Numbered from the stretch's first letter, positions 8,092-16,795 are shown. The stretch: DNA of 31,334 nucleotides from JBDLSY01 sp041170585 (GCA_041170585.1 JBEDNN010000018.1:1-31334), one strand, 5' to 3'. Notes: a model not told the origin generated them from the sequence alone. Made by a program: numbers and translations.

Positions 8092-9633
8092 ATGTATTTT
8101 AATCACTTTCAAAGTTTAATTAAAGAAGCACACCGTGTACGCACGTTTAAACCGTTAATAGCTAAGCGTGAATGGCATACTCCCTATTTGAGTTTAGATT
8201 TATCGCGTCAATGGCTAGATTCGGCTGCTGAAATAGCTTTGGCTAATCACGCAAAAATTGCAGCCTTTGACACTTGGCGTTATGCTTTATCAGCAGGCAA
8301 TGTAGTCAATATCACTGAACAACAGGCCGCGACACACATGCACTGTAGATCGGCTTTGGCTTCTACCATTAACGTTCATATTAATACTAGAGAGTTACTA
8401 TCATATCAACAATATGCACAACGGTTTTTACAGTTTGCTAAACAATTTCGTGCTGGGCAATTAATTGGGGCAACTGGAAAAATATTAACGCATTATGTTC
8501 ACATAGGCATTGGTGGCTCTGACTTAGGCCCACGGTGTGTGTTGCAAGCATTAGATGGGTTACCTAACATAGATACTACGCAACATGTTAGCTTTATTAG
8601 CAATTTAGACCCCGATGACTTTGCCAAAGTGGTTCGCTATTTAAACCCTGAAACAACACTGTTTGGTATAGCTAGTAAAAGTTTTAATACTTTAGAAACA
8701 CAGGCCAATGCTAAACTGGCTCAAGCGTGGTTAAAAAATGGTTTAAATTCTGTTGGAACAAAAACTATTGATGATAAAGATATTAGTGTACATTTTTGTG
8801 CAATGACAGCCTCACCCGATAAAGCCATTGCGTTTTTAGGATTCACTGTTGAACAAGCAGAGTTACGTATTTTGCCAATGCACACTACCATAGGCGGACG
8901 TTATTCATTGTGGAGTTCAATTGGTTTGCCGATTGCGATTGCATTCGGACGTGATGTATTTGTTCAATTGTGTGAAGGGGCAGCAGAAATAGATGCTCAT
9001 TTTTTAAATAAGCCTTTTGCTGAAAATTTACCTGCACAATTAGGGGCAATACAAGTCTGGAATGCAACTGCACTCAATTTACGCTGCCAACCCACGATTG
9101 CATATAGTCATCGCTTAGGCTTACTGCCTATATATTTACAACAATTAGATATGGAATCCAATGGTAAATCAACAGGCCGTGATGGTGTACAACTCACTTA
9201 CCCAACCAGTCCTAGTCTATTAGCTGGGGTGGGTACACCTGCACAACACGCATTTTTTCAGTGGTTTCATCAAGGCCACGATGACACTGCCAGTGTTTTT
9301 ATTGCCACTAATACCAAACACCACGAAGAGAATAGTTTAGCGAAAACCTATGCAGATGATGTGGTTCATTGTTTATATGCTCAAGCTGATGTGCTATGGC
9401 AGGGCGGGTGTATTCAAAATGACAAGGCTTTTGGAACGCACGGTGTTTATCCTGGAGGCAGACCCGTGAGTATTTTAACGTTAAAAGAAGTCAGCCCTCG
9501 TGCAGTAGGTGCTTTAATGGCTACCTTTGAACATGCGGTATACACTGCGGCGGTTTTATGGGGTATTAATCCGTTTGACCAATGGGGTGTTGAATTGGGT
9601 AAGCAACTGTATGCACAGACAAAACAAAATTAA
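8092..9633 (+). CDS. pgi: Glucose-6-phosphate isomerase
   Basis: Cytoplasmic enzyme that interconverts glucose 6-phosphate and fructose 6-phosphate. The 513-residue product carries HIGIGGSDLGPR (137-148), the KSFNTLET phosphate-binding loop, GGRYSLWSSIGLP, QQLDMESNGKSTGRDG, a GTPAQHAFFQWFHQG segment (usually GTNxQHxFxQLxHQG) that holds the ring-opening histidine, and the C-terminal VSPRAVGALMATFEHAVY ... GINPFDQWGVELGK signature. It is slightly shorter than the E. coli enzyme. The ATG at 8092 has no obvious ribosome site but gives a normal N-terminus. It is divergent from ispB; xseA follows on the same strand after a 67-bp gap with tandem repeats. Confidence 0.96.
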   Translation: MYFNHFQSLIKEAHRVRTFKPLIAKREWHTPYLSLDLSRQWLDSAAEIALANHAKIAAFDTWRYALSAGNVVNITEQQAATHMHCRSALASTINVHINTRELLSYQQYAQRFLQFAKQFRAGQLIGATGKILTHYVHIGIGGSDLGPRCVLQALDGLPNIDTTQHVSFISNLDPDDFAKVVRYLNPETTLFGIASKSFNTLETQANAKLAQAWLKNGLNSVGTKTIDDKDISVHFCAMTASPDKAIAFLGFTVEQAELRILPMHTTIGGRYSLWSSIGLPIAIAFGRDVFVQLCEGAAEIDAHFLNKPFAENLPAQLGAIQVWNATALNLRCQPTIAYSHRLGLLPIYLQQLDMESNGKSTGRDGVQLTYPTSPSLLAGVGTPAQHAFFQWFHQGHDDTASVFIATNTKHHEENSLAKTYADDVVHCLYAQADVLWQGGCIQNDKAFGTHGVYPGGRPVSILTLKEVSPRAVGALMATFEHAVYTAAVLWGINPFDQWGVELGKQLYAQTKQN

Positions 9634-9666
9634 GTTTATTTTACGTTTATTTTACGTTTATTTTAC
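9634..9666. repeat. 11-bp tandem repeat immediately after pgi stop
   Basis: Three perfect copies of GTTTATTTTAC begin at the first base after the pgi TAA. Confidence 0.88.
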
Positions 9667-9681
9667 ATTTATTAGGTTTTT

Positions 9682-9707
9682 ATTTATATGAATAATTTAT
9701 ATGAATA
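9682..9707 (+). repeat. 13-bp duplication containing the xseA start codon
   Basis: Two perfect tandem copies of ATTTATATGAATA, each with an ATG (9688 and 9701). Only the second ATG is in frame with xseA. The first would give a six-codon peptide ending at TAG 9706-9708, overlapping the true start. Confidence 0.8.
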
Positions 9708-10882
9708 GTTTAAATGTGCTATCTGTAAGCGATTTAAATACCAATGTTGCTGAATTATTAGACACTTACTTGCCAATGCTGCACGTGTGTGGTGAAGTAC
9801 AAGCTATTAAACGCTATGCCAGCGGCCATGTTTATTTTGTGCTTAAAGACAGTCAAGCCAGCGTTCATTGTGTTTTATTTAAAATGCGCGCACAACTATG
9901 CGAACGGTTACCCTGTGAAGGCGAGTTGATTGAAGTGTATGCTAAAGCCAATTTATATGAGCCACGCGGTGATTATCAGTTAAGAATTGACAGCTGGAAA
10001 ACGGCTGGTCAAGGTACTTTATACGAGCTATTTTTACAAAAAAAGCAATTACTTGAACGTGAAGGTTTATTAAATCAAGCACGAAAACGCCCGCTGCCAA
10101 ATTATGTACGCCGTGTGGGTATTGTTACTTCATTGCAATCTGCCGTTTTACGTGATGTAGCGATTAGCTTGAGTCGCCGTGCACCTTATGTCCAATTAAT
10201 TGTGTACCCTAGTTCTGTGCAAGGTGTTTTAGCAGCGGCACAATTAACGGCGGCTGTTTTACTCGCAAGCCAGCGTGCTGAAGTTGATGTATTGTTGGTG
10301 TGTCGTGGCGGCGGCAGTATGGAGGATTTAAATTGTTTTAATGATGAAGAATTAGCCAGAGCCATTGCGGCTTGTACAATGCCTGTTATTAGTGGTGTGG
10401 GTCATGAAACAGACATTACTTTAGCAGACTATGTAGCTGATGTACGCGCAGCAACCCCAACTGCGGCAGCAGAGTTGTGTGCAGTGTCTCAATCGGTGTA
10501 TTTTGAGCGACTATTTGCATTGCAAGCTAAAATGCAACACACTGCCGAGGTTTTTTTAGCCAATCATTATCAAACAATAGATTATTTACAACACCGTTTA
10601 AACAGTGTTAATCCAAAAAATAAGCTAATCTTACAAGTTAATCAACTTAATCATTTAAGTGGGCGATTACAACAAATTATTTTGCGGCAAATGACCCAGC
10701 ATCAGCACAATATACACCGACTGTCTACACATTTAAATGCCTTATCCCCGCATAAAGTACTAAAACGGGGTTATGCTATGGTATTAGATAGTCAAGGCAA
10801 ACCTTTGTTGTCTCCAGCTCACTCTAATACTACAGTCTGTATTCACTATGCTCAAGGACATCAAATAGCCACTGTTCAATAG
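9701..10882 (+). CDS. xseA: Exodeoxyribonuclease VII large subunit
   Basis: Large subunit of exonuclease VII, which degrades single-stranded DNA with the XseB small subunit. The product has the N-terminal OB-fold (about 5-98: LSVSDLNTNVAELL ... VHCVLFKM) and the catalytic domain. Signature stretches are GTLYELFLQKKQLLEREGL, VCRGGGSMEDLNCFNDEELA, MPVISGVGHETDITLADYVA and the C-terminal KVLKRGYAMVL. At 393 residues it is about 60 shorter than the E. coli protein, with the loss in the helical region before the C-terminus. There is no Shine-Dalgarno, and the start lies in a duplicated 13-mer. xseB is not nearby. Confidence 0.95.
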   Translation: MNSLNVLSVSDLNTNVAELLDTYLPMLHVCGEVQAIKRYASGHVYFVLKDSQASVHCVLFKMRAQLCERLPCEGELIEVYAKANLYEPRGDYQLRIDSWKTAGQGTLYELFLQKKQLLEREGLLNQARKRPLPNYVRRVGIVTSLQSAVLRDVAISLSRRAPYVQLIVYPSSVQGVLAAAQLTAAVLLASQRAEVDVLLVCRGGGSMEDLNCFNDEELARAIAACTMPVISGVGHETDITLADYVADVRAATPTAAAELCAVSQSVYFERLFALQAKMQHTAEVFLANHYQTIDYLQHRLNSVNPKNKLILQVNQLNHLSGRLQQIILRQMTQHQHNIHRLSTHLNALSPHKVLKRGYAMVLDSQGKPLLSPAHSNTTVCIHYAQGHQIATVQ

Positions 10883-10890
10883 TAACAAAG

Positions 10891-10944
10891 TATAAGTATA
10901 GATATAAGTATAAATATAAATATAAATATAAATATAAGTATAAA
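10891..10944. repeat. 6-bp tandem repeat after xseA
   Basis: Nine consecutive 6-bp units of TATAAA/TATAAG (one TATAGA) lie between xseA and ctaA. The repeat contains many chance TATA-like -10 matches, so promoter calls here are unreliable. Confidence 0.85.
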
Positions 10945-11017
10945 TTATAAGTACAAAGTATAAATGTAAGTAGTGTAAATAATATTAAAAATAAAATAAA
11001 ATAAAACCATAAAACTT

Positions 11018-12085
11018 ATGAATGTAGCTACATACACCACACCCAATAGATATACTAAAATTTATTTACGGTGGTTAACTTTAACCTTATTTTTAACGTT
11101 TGATTTAATTGTGTTTGGTGCTTATGTACGGCTTAGTGATAGCGGCTTAGGCTGCCCTGATTGGCCAGGTTGTTATGCTCAAGCAACGCCTTGGCACGCA
11201 CAAACACACATTGCCCTAGAAGAATCGTTGCGTCCAGACGGTGCGGTCACACACTTTAAAGCGTGGATAGAAATGATTCACCGCTATGTTGCTACAGTAT
11301 TGGGCATACTGTGTATTACTTTATTAGGTATGGCTATTAAATGGCGTCGTTATTTATTAATCGGTTATAAATTAGCGGCGTTTATTTTATTTTGGATTAG
11401 TCTGCAAGGTGCATTTGGTATGTGGACAGTGACGCTTAAATTAATGCCCGTAGTCGTTACAGCCCACTTATTGGGCGGATTAATTCTATTGTCTTTATTG
11501 GCATGGCAGCATATACGGCTAACAGCCCGTTTAATGCCATCTATTGCTTATGATGATTCGCCTTATACCGTCTGGATAAAATGGGTTTGGTTATTTTTGC
11601 TGGCATTAACTATTCAAATCGCTCTAGGCGGTTGGGTAAGTACTAATTATGCGGCTATGGCCTGTAGTACCATTCCACTGTGTCAAGGCGTATGGATTCC
11701 CGAAATGAATTTTGCCAAGGGCTTTACTCTATGGCGTAATTTAGGGGCAGTTGATGCAACAGGTACAACGGGACAATGGTTACCCTTTTCAGCTTTAGTG
11801 GCTATTCATTGGGTGCATCGTATGAGTGCTATTGCTGTATTTCTGATTGCATTAGTTGTTTTGCTTAAAATTAAAAAAGCAAGTCTTTTTAAAAAATACC
11901 GTCGTGGAATAATGGTCGTTTTAACTGTACAAATATTAACTGGCATCAGTACGGTAGTGTTTGGTTACCCATTATTAGCCGCTGTTTTACATACGGCAGG
12001 TGCGGCAACATTAATTATGCTGACTATTCGTTTATTGGCTTTGATGTACGAAATGAACAGACATACCCGTCGTCAAAAATATTAG
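11018..12085 (+). CDS. ctaA: Heme A synthase (CtaA/Cox15)
   Basis: Polytopic inner-membrane enzyme that oxidises the C8 methyl group of heme O to make heme A for aa3-type cytochrome oxidase. The 355-residue protein shows RLSDSGLGCPDWPGCY (39-53), the EMIHRYVA heme-ligand helix (His88), TAHLLGGL (His150), GGWVSTNYAAMAC (204-216), the IHWVHRMSA helix (His264/His267) and a last helix with LHTAGAA (His325). Cysteine pairs Cys46/Cys52 and Cys216/Cys222 match the two extracytoplasmic disulfide positions of this family. ctaB follows 18 bp after its stop, so the two genes for successive steps are probably cotranscribed. Confidence 0.94.
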   Translation: MNVATYTTPNRYTKIYLRWLTLTLFLTFDLIVFGAYVRLSDSGLGCPDWPGCYAQATPWHAQTHIALEESLRPDGAVTHFKAWIEMIHRYVATVLGILCITLLGMAIKWRRYLLIGYKLAAFILFWISLQGAFGMWTVTLKLMPVVVTAHLLGGLILLSLLAWQHIRLTARLMPSIAYDDSPYTVWIKWVWLFLLALTIQIALGGWVSTNYAAMACSTIPLCQGVWIPEMNFAKGFTLWRNLGAVDATGTTGQWLPFSALVAIHWVHRMSAIAVFLIALVVLLKIKKASLFKKYRRGIMVVLTVQILTGISTVVFGYPLLAAVLHTAGAATLIMLTIRLLALMYEMNRHTRRQKY

Positions 12086-12103
12086 TATCGGCACAATTAT
12101 CAC

Positions 12104-13054
12104 ATGACTGATTTTATTCACTCTAAAAATATAATGCCGCCTGCTCAATCATTGAAAAAAACAGTTGGATATTATTGGGTATTAACCAAACCACGGGTTA
12201 CTTTATTGGCAGTATTCTGTGCCATAATTGGTATGTTTTTAGCAAAACCAACAGTTCCTGACTGGCGTATCGTTTTATTTGCTAGTACAGGTATTGCCCT
12301 ATTGGCTGGTGCATCATTTGCGTTTAATTGTTTGTTAGAACGACACTCTGATGCAAAAATGAAGCGTACTGCGTGGCGTGCCAGTGCGGCAGGCGATATT
12401 AGTCCAAAGCGAATTATTCTGTTTGCATGCGTACTTGGTTGTACAGGCTTTATTTTATTGTACGGCTACGTTAATCCTTTAACGGCATGGCTAACGGCAG
12501 CTACTTTTGTGGGATACGCCTTAATTTATACGCTATTATTAAAACCAAATACGCCTCAAAATATTGTTATTGGCGGTTTGTCTGGGGCTATGCCACCAGC
12601 TTTGGGGTGGGCTTCGGTTGCTAATACCCTTCCTGAACAGGCTTGGTTATTGGTATTGATTATATTTGTATGGACACCGCCACATTTTTGGGCATTGGCT
12701 TTATACCGTGTAGACGATTATATTGCCAGTGGTTTACCTATGTTGCCCGTTACACACGGCAACGCAATGACGCGTTTACATATTTTGTTATATACCATTG
12801 CATTAACTGCGACGACTGTATTGCCTTATATCATTATAATGAGTGGTGAGTTATATCTTATAATCGCTATACTATTAAACATTGAATTTTTGCGTCGCTC
12901 TTACCAGTTGTGGCGTGAGTATACTGATATTAAAAGCCGTAGTTTATTTAAATATTCTATACTATATTTAATGCTATTATTTGTAGCATTATTAATAGAC
13001 CATTATTTTTTACCCTACTTTTTTGAATGTGTACAATATTTAAAATGTAATTAA
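12104..13054 (+). CDS. ctaB: Protoheme IX farnesyltransferase (heme O synthase)
   Basis: UbiA-family integral membrane prenyltransferase that adds farnesyl to heme B to make heme O, the substrate of the ctaA product just upstream. The 316-residue protein has an N-terminal YYWVLTKPRVTLLAVF segment. The first prenyl-diphosphate motif is FNCLLERHSDAKMKRTAWR, in which the usual first Asp is Glu, as in some relatives. The second part has LKPNTPQNIVIGGLSGAMPP and DDYIASGLPMLPVTHG. About nine hydrophobic segments are visible. The N-terminus has two possible starts (ATG 12104 or 12134); the first leaves 18 bp after ctaA. No clear Shine-Dalgarno. Confidence 0.94.
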   Translation: MTDFIHSKNIMPPAQSLKKTVGYYWVLTKPRVTLLAVFCAIIGMFLAKPTVPDWRIVLFASTGIALLAGASFAFNCLLERHSDAKMKRTAWRASAAGDISPKRIILFACVLGCTGFILLYGYVNPLTAWLTAATFVGYALIYTLLLKPNTPQNIVIGGLSGAMPPALGWASVANTLPEQAWLLVLIIFVWTPPHFWALALYRVDDYIASGLPMLPVTHGNAMTRLHILLYTIALTATTVLPYIIIMSGELYLIIAILLNIEFLRRSYQLWREYTDIKSRSLFKYSILYLMLLFVALLIDHYFLPYFFECVQYLKCN

Positions 13055-13092
13055 CAACTAATAATTAACTAATTAACAACTAATTAACAACT
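13049..13092. repeat. 11-bp tandem/interspersed repeat after ctaB
   Basis: AATTAACAACT occurs at 13049 (overlapping the ctaB stop), 13071 and 13082; the last two are in perfect tandem. Confidence 0.8.
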
Positions 13093-13112
13093 AATTAATT
13101 ACTCATTTATAT

Positions 13113-13829
13113 ATGTTTAATCATCTAAAAAATAATTTATATACTAATTTATATAATACTTTATATAATACTTTATATATACATCGATGGTATATATATA
13201 TTGGACTAATCATAGCATTGTCAGCCTGTACACCTAAGCCGCCAACATTTACTGCAACAGATATTACAGGTTCAAACATTGCTACAATGCCTTGGGTATT
13301 ATATGATGCTCAAAATAAAGCTGTTAAGTTAGATAACTTTAAAGGCAAAACGCTAATCATTTTTTTTGGTTTTACACGTTGTCCTGATGTGTGTCCGACT
13401 ACATTAATGGATTACGCTTATGCACTTAAAGCTTTAAGAAAAGAAAATATTGATACTTCAAATATTCAAGTTGTATTAGTTACACTAGATCCAAAGCGTG
13501 ATACATTTCCTGAATTACAACAATTTGCAGCTGCATTTGATACTAGTTTTATTGCTTTACGGGGTGATGAATCAGCGACTAAAACTGCGGCTGATTCATT
13601 TAAGATTTTTTATACTAAAAATAATGACACTTTAAATACAGAAAATAAAGAAAGTAAAAACAATAAAGATAATAAAGATAATAAAGATAAAGAAAAATCT
13701 ATTAATAACTACAGTATTGACCATACTGCCGCTAGCTATATATTTGATAAACAAGGGCGAATACGTTTATTTGTACGCCATGGACAAAGTATAAATAGCT
13801 TGGTACAAGATTTAAAAAATATACTATAA
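13113..13829 (+). CDS. SCO1/SenC/PrrC-family copper chaperone lipoprotein
   Basis: Membrane-anchored thioredoxin-fold protein that delivers copper to, or reduces cysteines of, the CuA site of cytochrome c oxidase. It has an N-terminal hydrophobic segment ending in a lipobox (LSAC, Cys39), the copper motif CPDVCP (Cys90/Cys94), LVTLDPKRDT, and the distal copper-ligand histidine in IDHTAASY (His204). Between these lies a hydrophilic insert rich in Asn, Lys, Asp and Glu, with three perfect NKD repeats encoded by a 9-bp tandem repeat at 13662-13688. The N-terminus also carries an NTLY repeat. Position after ctaA and ctaB fits a role in aa3 oxidase assembly. The oxidase subunit genes are not in the window. 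Confidence 0.92.
   Translation: MFNHLKNNLYTNLYNTLYNTLYIHRWYIYIGLIIALSACTPKPPTFTATDITGSNIATMPWVLYDAQNKAVKLDNFKGKTLIIFFGFTRCPDVCPTTLMDYAYALKALRKENIDTSNIQVVLVTLDPKRDTFPELQQFAAAFDTSFIALRGDESATKTAADSFKIFYTKNNDTLNTENKESKNNKDNKDNKDKEKSINNYSIDHTAASYIFDKQGRIRLFVRHGQSINSLVQDLKNIL
13662..13688 (+). repeat. 9-bp tandem repeat inside the Sco gene
   Basis: Three perfect copies of AATAAAGAT, in frame, coding NKD three times within a loop between the CPDVCP motif and the copper-binding histidine. Confidence 0.85.
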
Positions 13830-13860
13830 AAATTAAAATAGTATATATTTTATAATATAT

Positions 13861-13882
13861 AATATCTTATATTTAAGATATT
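13861..13882. terminator. AT hairpin downstream of the Sco gene
   Basis: Perfect 9-bp inverted repeat AATATCTTA / TAAGATATT with a 4-nt loop, 32 bp after the Sco stop. It has no GC-rich core and no clean U tract, so it could be a weak terminator or simply AT-rich structure. Confidence 0.35.
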
Positions 13883-13925
13883 CAGTATATTAATGCCATT
13901 AGTATACATAAATTATAAATTATGT

Positions 13926-13949
13926 TACTTATATTAAGTATGTTAAGTA
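13926..13949 (+). promoter_or_regulatory. Possible operator upstream of the PIN module
   Basis: TACTT-atatt-AAGTA inverted repeat followed by a second AAGTA, so that TTAAGTA recurs with 9-bp spacing at 13934 and 13943. It lies about 20 bp before the first gene of the two-gene module, where an autoregulatory site would be expected. AT-rich sequence makes chance matches common. Confidence 0.25.
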
Positions 13950-13970
13950 CATTTTGTGTAAAATGTGACT

Positions 13971-14729
13971 ATGAAATTAAATAACACTTCGGTGTTTACC
14001 CTTCGTATTGATGGTGAAAATCTGTCGCCAACAACTTTTCCTATGGAAAGGCTGGCAGAGTACATGGCGATATTCGCAAAGCTTATTGGTGCAGACAACC
14101 AGCCTGTGTTTAAAGAAGTTAGCAAAGGTAGTACTTGCTTAGACATTACTGTTCCTGCACTGTGGGAAACTCGCACTGAACAAAGCCTGTTAAGGGCTGC
14201 GAATGACCCAAGCTATAAAAACCATAAATATATCAATCAACTAGAAGAAGACCTATTAAAAGATGGTTATAAAAGTGCCGAGTTGTTGAATGCACGTAAA
14301 CAACTGATTTTTTTAGTTACACCACAAGCAGCAAAAATTACGCACAGTGTCAATCACGCAGCAAAGCTAGAAGGCGAGATTGTTGGTGTATTTGGACGTA
14401 ATGATAAAATGCACATTACAGTGCGTGATTATGGTGGACGCATATTTAAACTTCTCGCCGATGTTCCAACAGGGCAAAAACTTGCAAGGCATTTACGCGG
14501 CGGTTTTTTACGTTTACAGACAAAAGGTGTATGGAATAGAACTAATAATGGCTGGGTTACTGACCCAAATAAATGTCACGTTATTAATTTTGATGAATTA
14601 GAAGATATAGATGCCTTAACCATTTTTCAAGAAATGCGTAACATTCCTGGCAATAACTGGACCACGATGAATAACCCTGAACAAGTGTGTCGCGAATTAC
14701 GGGATTCTGATACACCTAGCAAAGCTTGA
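13971..14729 (+). CDS. Unrecognised protein paired with a PIN nuclease
   Basis: I do not recognise a named family. The 252-residue protein (from ATG 13971; an in-frame GTG at 13965 is possible) has no signal peptide or membrane segment. The N-terminal part contains LRIDGENLSPTTFPMERLAEYM, a helix, then FKEVSKGSTCLDITVPAL. A charged helical middle (about 80-120) follows. The C-terminal part looks beta-rich: GEIVGVFGRNDKMHITVRD, GRIFKLLADV, GGFLRLQTKGVWNRT, GWV, with an acidic tail (NFDELEDIDAL). Its stop is 14 bp before a PIN-domain gene on the same strand, so it may be the partner or antitoxin of that nuclease, although it is larger than usual antitoxins. The function is inferred only from this neighbourhood. 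Confidence 0.8.
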   Translation: MKLNNTSVFTLRIDGENLSPTTFPMERLAEYMAIFAKLIGADNQPVFKEVSKGSTCLDITVPALWETRTEQSLLRAANDPSYKNHKYINQLEEDLLKDGYKSAELLNARKQLIFLVTPQAAKITHSVNHAAKLEGEIVGVFGRNDKMHITVRDYGGRIFKLLADVPTGQKLARHLRGGFLRLQTKGVWNRTNNGWVTDPNKCHVINFDELEDIDALTIFQEMRNIPGNNWTTMNNPEQVCRELRDSDTPSKA

Positions 14730-14743
14730 CGAATAAAAAAATT

Positions 14744-15250
14744 ATGAAAAAATCTACCTCTCCGATTGTAATAGACAATAACTCGTTAGTCATTTGGTTT
14801 AATGCACCTAAGTCTGTTGAGGGGCAAAAGTTAGATTTTCTTTTTTTGCAAGCAAAAGAAAATAGACAAAAAATTATCATTCCAACACCTGTATTAGCAG
14901 AGTTTCTTGCTTACATAGATGCCCCCGAGGCTAGGCAAAAATTTATGCAACAGTTGCGCCGATCGCCAGTGGTGAGTATTGAACCTTTTGATGAGCCTGC
15001 GGCTATAGAAGCCAGCGATATTAGTAAAATTCGTCAAAATGCCTCACTTACAAAAAGTGTAGACAAGCCTAAGCAAAAGATAAAAGTTGATACGCAAATC
15101 GTAGCAATCGCAAAAACGCATTTTGCAGCACTTATTGTTTCTAATGATGGTGATGTTAAGAAACTAAGTGACGCTGCGAATATTGTAATTAAAGGTCTTG
15201 AAGACCTTGATCTACCGCCATCACCACCGCAAGGCAATTTTTTCCCATAA
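14744..15250 (+). CDS. PIN-domain ribonuclease-like protein (VapC-type toxin candidate)
   Basis: The 168-residue protein has the acidic residues of a PIN domain in order: Asp11 in IVIDNNSLVIW, Glu53 in PTPVLAEFL, Asp117 in KVDTQIVAIA and Asp136/Asp138 in LIVSNDGDVKKL. PIN proteins are metal-dependent RNases, and many are toxins that cut tRNA or rRNA. The start chosen is ATG 14744. A TTG at 14726 overlaps the previous stop and would add six residues, but ATG gives a normal start just before the first beta strand. The C-terminus ends in a Pro-rich tail (DLPPSPPQGNFFP). It lies 14 bp after its partner gene and 15 bp before mpl, so readthrough into mpl is likely. Confidence 0.85.
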   Translation: MKKSTSPIVIDNNSLVIWFNAPKSVEGQKLDFLFLQAKENRQKIIIPTPVLAEFLAYIDAPEARQKFMQQLRRSPVVSIEPFDEPAAIEASDISKIRQNASLTKSVDKPKQKIKVDTQIVAIAKTHFAALIVSNDGDVKKLSDAANIVIKGLEDLDLPPSPPQGNFFP

Positions 15251-15265
15251 AAATTATAGAGAATT

Positions 15266-16657
15266 ATGCATATTCATATATTAGGTATTTGTGGTACGGC
15301 CATGGGCGGTATTGCTTTGTTGGCACGCAGTGCGGGGCATACGGTAACGGGCTGTGATACGGGTGTTTATCCGCCTATGAGTACGCAACTACACGCACAA
15401 GGTATTGATTTAATAACGGGCTGGGACGATGAACAATTACGTCCAGAAATTGATTTATATGTGATTGGTAACGCTTTATCACGTGGAAACCCGTTGGTTG
15501 AAGCTATCTTGAATAGAGGATTGCCTTATACCAGCGGTGCACAATGGTTATCAGATTATGTCTTACAAGGCCGTTGGGTCTTGGCGGTTGCAGGCACTCA
15601 CGGAAAAACGACTACCAGTGCCATATTGGCGTGGATGCTTGAATACGCGGGTTTTAAACCTGGATTTTTAATTGGCGGCGTACCTCATAATTTTGGTATC
15701 TCTGCTCGTTTAGGTGAGACTGACTTTTTTGTGATTGAAGCCGACGAATACGACACGGCTTTTTTTGATAAACGCAGTAAATTTGTTCACTACCGTCCAC
15801 GCACGGCTATATTAAATAATTTAGAATTTGACCATGCTGATATTTTTTCTGATTTATCAGCGATAGAAACGCAGTTTCATCATTTGGTGCGTATTGTACC
15901 CAGTGAAGGGGCGGTAGTAGTGAATCAAGCCGCGAATCAAGACGCGTTGCAACGTGTCATTACACGCGGTTGTTGGAGTGAAATACAAACGTTTGATGGC
16001 AGCGATAATTCAAAAAATTCTGATGTAGCTTGGCGTATTGGGACTGTATTTGATGAAGGCCGTTATGAAATATGGCATCAAAATGTCTTACAAGGGCTAG
16101 TTAATAGCACTTTAAGTGGCGAGCATAACCGTAGCAATGTGTTAGCAGCGGTAATAGCCGCCCGTCATATTGGCATTGCACCAGCTGTATCAATTGCGGC
16201 GATGAACACCTTTCAATCCGTCAAACGCCGTATGGAACTACGCGGTACAGTCAATAATATTCGTGTGATTGATGATTTTGCCCATCACCCCACTGCTATT
16301 GCTACCACTTTGGCGGGTTTACGTGGCACAGTGGGTGTTGGACGCATTTTGGCGGTGCTTGAACCACGCTCTAACACAATGAAATTAGGGGTCATGAAAG
16401 ATGCCTTAGCCTATAGTTTATGTAATGCTGATGTCGTGTTTGGTTACGGTGAAATTTTAGGTAAAAATGCCTTGGGTTGGGATTTAGTCGCCGCTTTAAA
16501 ACCTTTGGGGAATAAAGCGAGTGTTTATGATAACTTAGAGCAATTAGTGCAAGCCATTGTAGCGGTTGCTCAAACAGGTGATACGGTTGTTTGTATGAGT
16601 AATGGTGGTTTTGGTGGCGTACATGAGAAAATTTTGCAAACCTTAGCAAAAAATTAA
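15266..16657 (+). CDS. mpl: UDP-N-acetylmuramate:L-Ala-gamma-D-Glu-meso-DAP ligase
   Basis: Murein-recycling ligase that attaches the recovered tripeptide L-Ala-gamma-D-Glu-meso-diaminopimelate to UDP-MurNAc. The 463-residue protein begins MHIHILGICGTAMGGIALLA, typical of Mpl rather than MurC, and has the ATP-binding loop GTHGKTTTS (110-118), EADEYDTAFFDKRSKFVHY, NNLEFDHADIF, SGEHNRSNVLAA and the C-terminal-domain DDFAHHPTAI. The Mur-ligase domains are complete. A weak GAGAA precedes the ATG. It sits only 15 bp after the PIN gene; no promoter is visible between them. Confidence 0.95.
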   Translation: MHIHILGICGTAMGGIALLARSAGHTVTGCDTGVYPPMSTQLHAQGIDLITGWDDEQLRPEIDLYVIGNALSRGNPLVEAILNRGLPYTSGAQWLSDYVLQGRWVLAVAGTHGKTTTSAILAWMLEYAGFKPGFLIGGVPHNFGISARLGETDFFVIEADEYDTAFFDKRSKFVHYRPRTAILNNLEFDHADIFSDLSAIETQFHHLVRIVPSEGAVVVNQAANQDALQRVITRGCWSEIQTFDGSDNSKNSDVAWRIGTVFDEGRYEIWHQNVLQGLVNSTLSGEHNRSNVLAAVIAARHIGIAPAVSIAAMNTFQSVKRRMELRGTVNNIRVIDDFAHHPTAIATTLAGLRGTVGVGRILAVLEPRSNTMKLGVMKDALAYSLCNADVVFGYGEILGKNALGWDLVAALKPLGNKASVYDNLEQLVQAIVAVAQTGDTVVCMSNGGFGGVHEKILQTLAKN

Positions 16658-16672
16658 GTAAATATAAATAAT

Positions 16673-16744
16673 AAGTAATTTAATAAGTAATTTAATAAGT
16701 AATGTGATAAATAATAAATATTTATCTAATAATTTATCTAATAA
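16673..16744. repeat. Two short tandem arrays after mpl
   Basis: AAGTAATTTAAT occurs twice perfectly and once with two mismatches (16673-16708). TTTATCTAATAA then occurs twice perfectly (16721-16744). Both have 12-bp units, of unrelated sequence. Confidence 0.82.
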
Positions 16745-16795
16745 TTTTTATATAAAAATATTTAAAAATAGGTAAAAGCAGTTAAAATAATAGGC

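Noticed and set aside
10891..10944. Promoter made of many TATAAA/TATAAG boxes
   Set aside because: The matches come from a 6-bp tandem repeat; no -35 element supports any one of them.
13965..13970. GTG start two codons upstream of 13971
   Set aside because: Possible, but ATG at 13971 is the simpler start and neither has a Shine-Dalgarno; the difference is two residues.
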